In this document: positions 62,332 through 64,000 of the stretch, piece after piece
Layout: each line of letters begins with the position of its first letter
Position numbering within the stretch: position 1 is the stretch's first letter
Assembly (NCBI RefSeq): GCF_000327385.1
Contig: NW_008706746.1
Span: forward strand, 8,430,825 to 8,494,824
Length of the DNA: 64,000 nt
From: Lottia gigantea
Lineage: Eukaryota; Mollusca; Gastropoda; Lottiidae
Direction: 5' to 3'
Translations under genes and position numbers: made by a program
Notes under the pieces: model-generated
What the model was told of the DNA's origin: nothing
The model's database searches: none
Seen by the model: only the letters and a program-made list of their open reading frames with translations

Positions 62332-63736
62332 ATGGAATTTCGAAGTGGAAATTTGTTATTTACATCTAAATTTGATTCTGGAAATTTAGCTAATGTTGAA
62401 CGAGTTTGTAAAGACGAGGATGAAGGAGGAGGAGGTAAGTCATCATGTTTAGTTGTAGAAAGATATTGATGATTTGAAGTTATAAATTCTGAAGGATTAT
62501 AAGTTATTTCGAATATTTGTCTTGTTAAATTCACAGTGCAATGTCATTTCTAGTTTGAGCTCTATAAAAAAGGTCAAGTGGGGATTAGTTCACTGAGCAA
62601 CTGGTTTTGGTGTGTTTTAATGTGAAAATATCATGTAGGGATTTTGTCACTGTGTACTAGCTTTGTGAAAGAAAAGACAATGAACTGTGTGTGGTAATTG
62701 AAACTAATTATTTTCCAGGTGGAAACAACAACTTTTCATTTGTTCCAGGTATAGATCTGAAACCAGATTATGAATATAATGTATGGACTAAACCAGACTG
62801 TGCTGGCACAGAATATGAAAATGGCAATAGGTAAGTGTGCAAGAAAAGCTTTACTTTATATTTTGTGCATTGAAAAATATGTTGTTTGTTTTACCTGATT
62901 GTGCCATTATTGCACCATAGATATCCTAAAATGAGCTATCACCAAACGTCCTTTAATATTTAGATATATACAAAAAGATGATTAAAAATCTGTGATTAAC
63001 TTATTTGTCATTTTAATCATTACAGATCTTGGTTTTATTTTGGTATACGAGGCTGGGCACCAAATCGTTTGATAAAGATCAACATAATGAACCTCAACAG
63101 ACAGGGTAAACTCTACAGTCAAGGTCATACACCATTTGTTAAAACTATACCTGGTAAACCAAAATGGGAGAGACTTAGAGATAGACCATCGTTTGAGGTT
63201 TGTATTTAGAATGGACTTTAGACTAGAATAATAGTATATTGAAAATGAATGTAAATATTGATTGTTTTTATACATCAGTCGAGGCCATATCAAAGTTTTT
63301 CAAATGTAAAATACATAAGCTTACATGTACATTTATTCATATTAGTATTCAAGATAGTGTTTATGTTACAATGGTCACAAACTAGGTTTTGCTTCAAGCA
63401 AAAAATGTGTGGGGTATTAAATCATGTGGTTTGGTAGTAAACAGACATCTTTATATTGCTAAGGCATGTGGTGTAATGCCTGTAGAAATTTCAAAGGTCC
63501 TAAATGAAACTAGACAGACATTTTATTGTATCATTATCGTACCTGATCTCTATTGATGTTATATTTCAGATGGTAGATGGGCAGTTTATTCTATCATTTA
63601 TCTACAGATTTCCAGAATTTAAAGGCTCTACAACCTATTTTGCTTTCTGTTTCCCCTGGTCTTATACAGAATCTCAGAACCAGATGTCAGAGCTAGACAA
63701 TAGGTTTGAGAAATGTAAAACATTTGACACTTCAAC
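62332..63736 (+). CDS. AGBL5: Cytosolic carboxypeptidase-like protein 5, 5' part
   Basis: Exons 62332-62434, 62719-62830, 63026-63197 and 63570-63736 are seen; the gene continues past the window. The start [20 protein letters not shown] closely follows vertebrate AGBL5, as do [41 protein letters not shown] and [11 protein letters not shown]. These cover the N-terminal beta-sandwich domain typical of cytosolic carboxypeptidases; the zinc-binding M14 catalytic domain lies beyond the end. CCP5 removes the branch-point glutamate of polyglutamylated tubulin in cilia and centrioles. Exon junctions keep frame throughout (phases 1, 2, 0, 2). It is divergent from the CCDC78-like gene about 2 kb away. 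Identification is firm. Confidence 0.95.
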
Positions 63737-64000
63737 GTAAGTATTTCTTTTCAACGGTTCACTGTACCAAAAGATTTTGAATATCAGAACATAAAGAGAT
63801 GTGTTTGATGTGGATGTGTTTGAGCTATTTTGTATTTGTATGCTTGTGAAAAATAATGATGTGATGTCACAATGTAAACAAATCTGTATAAATGATGTTC
63901 ATTGTTTTGCAACATGCCACTGATGCTTCTATTGCAATATGAAAACTAAATTTTCTAAATAATTGTCTATAATTGCACTTGGAAAAACCTGTAATAAGCC

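Noticed and set aside
1-64000. CRISPR arrays, bacterial operons, rRNA or intact tRNA genes
   Set aside because: None seen. The direct-repeat arrays have contiguous units without unique spacers, and the genes are spliced animal genes.

Overview
This window looks like nuclear DNA from an invertebrate animal, most likely a mollusc or another lophotrochozoan. It is AT-rich. The genes have many short exons with GT-AG introns of 0.1-3 kb, long gene-poor stretches hold small foldback elements and tandem repeats, and the recognisable genes are animal families (Dpr/zig-8-type adhesion protein, Mesh/SUSD2-type protein, CCDC78, AGBL5). The species cannot be fixed from sequence alone. I built all exon models by hand from reading frame, splice sites and family motifs. 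One assembly gap of 50 N (24091-24140) falls inside a gene.

Layout. 1-3678: no exon recognised; probably the 5' intron or flank of the first gene. 3679-9544 (+): 3' part of a two-Ig, probably GPI-anchored Dpr/zig-8-like neuronal adhesion gene with 21- and 24-nt microexons. 10548-10843: eight copies of a 37-bp repeat. 10844-20249: gene-poor DNA with repeat remnants. 20250-21310: about 22 copies of a 47-bp repeat. 21732-31835 (+): an 18-exon Mesh/SUSD2-like gene (signal peptide, NIDO, E-set-like region, AMOP, VWD, sushi, hydrophobic C-terminus) with one NIDO exon apparently lost in the gap. 32166-34633 (-): a long open frame for an unrecognised, probably disordered basic protein, tail-to-tail with the previous gene. 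38783-41305 (-): an almost intronless thermolysin-family (M4) metallopeptidase. 45594-48370 (+): a six-exon multi-pass membrane protein I do not recognise. 49915-60337 (-): an 18-exon CCDC78-like gene with a degenerate kinesin motor and a long coiled coil; one exon carries a one-base insertion. 62332-63736 (+, runs off the end): 5' part of AGBL5/CCP5, a tubulin deglutamylase.

CCDC78 and AGBL5 are divergent, about 2 kb apart, with a promoter-like stretch around 61380-61500. Both families are tied to cilia and centrioles (CCDC78 to deuterosome-based centriole amplification, AGBL5 to tubulin deglutamylation), so shared regulation is plausible but not shown. The other genes are unrelated in function. 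The most unusual items are the thermolysin-type peptidase in an animal genome, the CCDC78 frameshift, the symmetric microexons of the Ig gene, and several very small DNA-transposon derivatives with intact target-site duplications.
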